Source of the DNA: Clostridia bacterium | Lineage (GTDB): Bacteria > Bacillota > Clostridia > Oscillospirales > SIG627 | Assembly: GCA_017453605.1 (NCBI GenBank) | Contig: JAFTEP010000298.1 | Coordinates: forward strand, 1 to 6,185 | Reading direction: 5' to 3' | DNA length: 6,185 nucleotides | Shown here: positions 3,943 through 6,185 of the stretch, in pieces | Layout of the letters: each line of letters begins with the position of its first letter | Numbering within the stretch: position 1 is the stretch's first letter | Position numbers and translations under genes: made by a program | The notes under the pieces: model-generated | Seen by the model: only the letters and a program-made list of their open reading frames with translations | Told to the model about the DNA's origin: nothing | The model's database searches: none

Positions 3943-5895
3943 TTATTTCCCGACGATCTGTTTCATTTTGTCGCGCTTCGGGCCGTAGATGAACCAGATC
4001 AACAAGAGCGCGAGAGCCGCGAGGGCGGCGACGTAGGCTCCGGAGAAGAACGTTATGTTCGCGTTTTCGATCAGCCCGACGGCGCTCTTCGCGGCGTCAG
4101 GTACGTCGGCGCCGATAAGAGAGCTTGTGAGTGCGCTTTTGGCGAAGGTCACGACGCACCACGGGATCGCAGAGAGCAGGACGAAGGGCCACCAGCCGAA
4201 CGCGATCGGGACCCAGGTCTTGATCCCGGGATTGGGACGCGCGAACTTGAAGATGACCTTGATGATAAGATAGAGCCAGGTGAACATCGTGAGGATGATG
4301 AGGCCCGCGAAGATCTTCATGGAGATGTTGAGCGCTTTGCCGATCTCGTTGGTCTTGTCGTCGTCTATTTTTTCAAACAGGGACGCGATCGTCTTTTTGA
4401 GCGACTTTTTGGTCTCTTTGAGATCGATCTTGCTGTCGGATGAGAGCGGGACCGCGCCGTCGGAAGCGAATCCTTCCGTCCCCGACGATTCTTCGTTCTG
4501 AGCCTTTTCGATCAGATCCGCGATCATCGCGTCGAGATTCACGTTCCCGTTTTCGTCCGCGATCTCCTCGATAGTGTTGCGGATCTCGCTGATTATGTTC
4601 TCGCGGTTCTCGTAGTATTCTCCGAGCGCTCTGCGCGCTTCGTCTTCTTCCTGCGCGTCGAGCACCTTTTTCACGGCGTCGTCGGTCAGGTCCATGATCT
4701 TGTCGGTGACCGAATCGACCGTCGCTCCGTCTTCAGTGAGAAGAGATATCACTTCTTCGATCTTGTCACCGATCCATTCGGAGTCCACGCCGCTCTTTTC
4801 GAGCATATTCTTTATCTCGCCGCCGCTCTTTTCTTCGAGTACCTTTTCGAGCTCGTTGGCGATGACGGTCTTGACCGCCGCCGCTGCCGCGGGCTTGAGG
4901 ATTTTTTCCGTCTTTTCTATAAGTTCGTCGGCGATCTCTTCGGCGTTGCTCACGAAGGATTCCTGCAGGTATCCGAGATCCTCCGAGAACAGCGACCTTA
5001 TAACGTCGACCGTGTTGATCTTGAAGCCGATGCTGAAATCGACCTCTTCTTCTCTGAGGCAGTCGGTGACGGCCTTCGTGATGTCCCTGGTGAGCTGAGT
5101 GTCGACTTCCTTGCCGTCGAGCGAACTGCCCTTTTCGGTCATTGCCGCCTCGACCGCGTCGTCGATGAGATCGGCTGCATTCTCGTCGAACTTCATGTCA
5201 AAGCTGACTCTCCACAGCGGAAGGAGCAGATATCCGAGGATCGCCGCGACGCAAATGAGCGCGATGACGACGTTTGCGATCCTCAAAAACAGCTTCGTTC
5301 CCTTTCCCGATTTTACCGGAGCGGCGTTCTGCTGAGGCTGATAAGCCGGCTGGCGGTACTGCTGAGGCTGATACTGCGGAGCCTGATACTGATTCTGGGC
5401 GTAGGGATTCGCGTTCTGCTGATACTGCGGCGCCTGATACCGGGGAGCCTGCTGATACTGCGGCGCCTGCTGATACTGCGGAGCGCTCTGAGGCTGAGAC
5501 CGGTAATTCTGCTGATACTGAGGCGCCTGCTGATACGGAGAGAACGCGCGGGCGTTCTCTTGATACGCCGGCTGTGCCTGAGGGGCTTCCTGCGCGGGCG
5601 TCTCTTCCTGCGCCGGAGGGGTCAGGACCTCGGTCTGTCCCGCTTCCTTCACGGGCGTCTCTTCCTGCGCCGGAGGCGTCAGGATCTCGGTCTGCCCCTG
5701 TTCGGGAGCGGGCGCGAATGCCTGCGCGGCGGGCGTTTCTTCCCGCGCGGCAAAGGCTTCGCCCGCGGGCGCTTCGGCGTTCGCCGGAGCCGTTTCCGGG
5801 GCGGGAGAGTCCGGGATCCCGGATGTTTCGGGAGCGGGAGAGCTCTGCTGAGAGTCGTTTTCCGGCGCGGGGCCGGAATAGAATCTGCTGTCCAT
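3943..5895 (-). CDS. Four-pass membrane protein with Pro/Gln-rich N-terminal tail and large acidic outer domain, unknown family
   Basis: The protein has 650 residues (ATG 5895, stop at 3943-3945). Residues 1-198 are low-complexity and probably disordered: first Pro/Ala/Glu/Thr-rich, with a tandem 19-residue repeat (67-85 and 86-104), then Tyr/Gln/Pro-rich (about 119-190) with YQQAPQ-like units. VKSGKGTKLFLR marks a positively charged entry into membrane segment 1 (about 203-227). Residues about 230-520 are highly charged, acidic and helix-prone (many EEI, IEE, DDA units). Further segments follow at about 525-549, 561-584 (Trp-rich, WVPIAFGWWPFVLLSAIPW) and 614-637, with a basic tail GPKRDKMKQIVGK. 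Positive charges place both ends and the 550-560 loop in the cytoplasm, so the acidic domain lies outside. I do not recognise the family. A role in envelope organisation, or as an outward sensor or scaffold, would be a guess. Strong ribosome binding site and promoter argue that the gene is real and expressed. Confidence 0.85.
   Translation of the reverse strand: MDSRFYSGPAPENDSQQSSPAPETSGIPDSPAPETAPANAEAPAGEAFAAREETPAAQAFAPAPEQGQTEILTPPAQEETPVKEAGQTEVLTPPAQEETPAQEAPQAQPAYQENARAFSPYQQAPQYQQNYRSQPQSAPQYQQAPQYQQAPRYQAPQYQQNANPYAQNQYQAPQYQPQQYRQPAYQPQQNAAPVKSGKGTKLFLRIANVVIALICVAAILGYLLLPLWRVSFDMKFDENAADLIDDAVEAAMTEKGSSLDGKEVDTQLTRDITKAVTDCLREEEVDFSIGFKINTVDVIRSLFSEDLGYLQESFVSNAEEIADELIEKTEKILKPAAAAAVKTVIANELEKVLEEKSGGEIKNMLEKSGVDSEWIGDKIEEVISLLTEDGATVDSVTDKIMDLTDDAVKKVLDAQEEDEARRALGEYYENRENIISEIRNTIEEIADENGNVNLDAMIADLIEKAQNEESSGTEGFASDGAVPLSSDSKIDLKETKKSLKKTIASLFEKIDDDKTNEIGKALNISMKIFAGLIILTMFTWLYLIIKVIFKFARPNPGIKTWVPIAFGWWPFVLLSAIPWCVVTFAKSALTSSLIGADVPDAAKSAVGLIENANITFFSGAYVAALAALALLLIWFIYGPKRDKMKQIVGK
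5326..5541 (-). repeat. Tyr/Gln/Pro codon-repeat tract in the membrane-protein gene
   Basis: The DNA encoding residues about 119-190 is made of irregular short units around CAGTATCAGCAGGCGCC (minus strand), giving YQQAPQ, YQAPQ and YQPQQ motifs. Units vary in length and wobble bases, as expected for an old, slippage-prone or recombining tract. The predicted product is a flexible Tyr-rich cytoplasmic tail. Copy number could differ between strains. Confidence 0.75.
5584..5697 (-). repeat. 57-bp tandem duplication in the membrane-protein gene
   Basis: Two adjacent 57-bp copies encode residues 67-85 and 86-104. The proteins read GQTEILTPPAQEETPVKEA and GQTEVLTPPAQEETPAQEA, differing at three positions. 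The DNA copies are also close, including a shared GGGCGTCTCTTCCTGCGCC stretch on the plus strand. The similarity at the DNA level points to a fairly recent in-frame duplication. Confidence 0.85.
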
Positions 5896-5900
5896 TTTTT

Positions 5901-5907
5901 TCTCCTC
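5901..5907 (-). promoter_or_regulatory. Ribosome binding site of the membrane-protein gene
   Basis: The minus strand reads GAGGAGA followed by A residues and ATG at 5895, almost the same as the site before the deacetylase gene. It fixes the start. Confidence 0.88.
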
Positions 5908-5911
5908 TTTT

Positions 5912-5936
5912 AGTAAAGTCTCAGTGATTTTTTACT
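5912..5936 (-). other. Inverted repeat in the membrane-protein leader
   Basis: AGTAAA (5912-5917) and TTTACT (5931-5936) form a six-bp AT-rich inverted repeat with a 13-base loop, just upstream of the ribosome binding site in the predicted leader. It could be a minor leader hairpin or an operator half-site pair; stability would be low. Confidence 0.25.
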
Positions 5937-5964
5937 TGACATTTCGCGCTTTTTATCATAATTG

Positions 5965-5994
5965 ATTATACATTACGCCGCCTTGATTTGTCAA
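5965..5994 (-). promoter_or_regulatory. Sigma-A promoter of the membrane-protein gene
   Basis: On the minus strand, TTGACA (5994-5989) and TATAAT (5970-5965) both match consensus fully, with an 18-bp spacer (one longer than optimal). A start near 5958 gives a leader of about 62 nt. It points away from the promoter at 6042-6070, so the two genes are divergently transcribed. Confidence 0.85.
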
Positions 5995-6041
5995 CCGTTT
6001 GAGAAAAATAAAGCATTTTTGTCCCGATCCGGCTTTTTTGA

Positions 6042-6070
6042 TTGACTTTGAAGCTTTTATATCATATAAT
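6042..6070 (+). promoter_or_regulatory. Sigma-A promoter of the right-edge gene
   Basis: TTGACT (6042-6047) and TATAAT (6065-6070) are separated by 17 bp; there is one mismatch in the -35 box. The predicted start near 6077 leaves a leader of about 22 nt before ATG 6099. Confidence 0.82.
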
Positions 6071-6089
6071 TATCTAAACAGTTTTTTTC

Positions 6090-6094
6090 GAGGT
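6090..6094 (+). promoter_or_regulatory. Ribosome binding site of the right-edge gene
   Basis: GAGGT ends four bases before ATG 6099. It is a shorter and closer site than those of the other genes in the window, but it is placed well enough to support this start. Confidence 0.6.
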
Positions 6095-6098
6095 CAAA

Positions 6099-6185
6099 AT
6101 GAACGTCATCCGCCGCTTTTTCGGACATCTTCATACGGTCAACCGCCACAGATTCACGGTTTTTCGCTGCTGCGTCCGCGCCGGG
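6099..6185 (+). CDS. DUF5662-like protein, N-terminal fragment (cut by window end)
   Basis: An ATG at 6099 opens a frame that runs off the right edge after 29 codons. The visible peptide (MNVIRRFFGHLHTVNRHRFT followed by VFRCCVRAG) resembles the start of DUF5662 family proteins from Clostridia, which begin with an FxGHxxTxxxHRxxV...CFRxGLYxQG pattern. DUF5662 proteins are small, His-rich and of unknown function. With so little visible sequence, the call rests on pattern memory; the gene itself is well supported by a promoter and ribosome binding site in correct order. Confidence 0.6.
   Translation, partial: MNVIRRFFGHLHTVNRHRFTVFRCCVRAG

Noticed and set aside
5326..5541. Possible CRISPR array or minisatellite from repeated short units
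   Set aside because: Units are irregular, in frame with a Tyr/Gln-rich protein, and there are no unique spacers of constant length.
5274..5927. Plus-strand open frames opposite the Pro/Gln-rich tail
   Set aside because: They are shadows of the repetitive coding tract, rich in Arg, Ala, Asp and Thr-Ala repeats, and they run through the minus-strand ribosome binding site.
5936..5962. Extra plus-strand promoter, TTGACA with CATAAT
   Set aside because: The spacer is only 15 bp, and a better placed promoter for the right-edge gene exists at 6042-6070.
6004..6020. AT inverted repeat AAAAAT/ATTTTT between the divergent promoters as an operator
   Set aside because: It consists only of A and T runs in AT-rich DNA; it is too simple to distinguish from chance.

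Overview
The window most likely comes from a spore-forming or formerly spore-forming member of the Clostridia (Bacillota) with GC-rich coding DNA and AT-rich intergenic DNA, probably an uncultured gut-type lineage. The main evidence is an unmistakable Spo0A, the master sporulation regulator, whose DNA-binding domain is almost unchanged from the Bacillus protein. Strong purine-rich Shine-Dalgarno sites and near-consensus sigma-A promoters (TTGACA/TATAAT) support this. The lineage call is inference, because no rRNA or other phylogenetic marker is present.

Layout from left to right: (1) the 3' part of a plus-strand gene for a neutral/alkaline ceramidase-like hydrolase, open to the left edge; (2) a two-way stem-loop terminator between convergent genes; (3) a minus-strand polysaccharide-deacetylase-fold protein with a long C-terminal extension and no signal peptide; (4) a 324-bp divergent intergenic region with a perfect sigma-A promoter for the deacetylase and a good one for spo0A; (5) spo0A on the plus strand; (6) about 310 bp of non-coding DNA packed with stem-loops and what look like dispersed intergenic repeats, ending in a second two-way terminator; (7) a minus-strand gene for a 650-residue membrane protein of unknown family, with a long Pro/Gln/Ala/Tyr-rich tail, four predicted membrane segments and a large acidic helical outer domain; (8) a second divergent intergenic region with two promoters; (9) the first 29 codons of a plus-strand gene resembling DUF5662 proteins, cut by the right edge.

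The complete genes each appear to form a single-gene transcription unit with its own promoter and terminator, so the window does not show an operon or a cooperating system. spo0A is not next to spoIVB, its usual neighbour. I found no CRISPR array, tRNA, rRNA, insertion sequence, phage gene or recognisable defence system. The points most worth following up are the altered acidic pocket of the Spo0A receiver, the repeat-rich tract downstream of spo0A, the unclassified membrane protein with its recent tandem duplication, and the C-terminal extension of the deacetylase.
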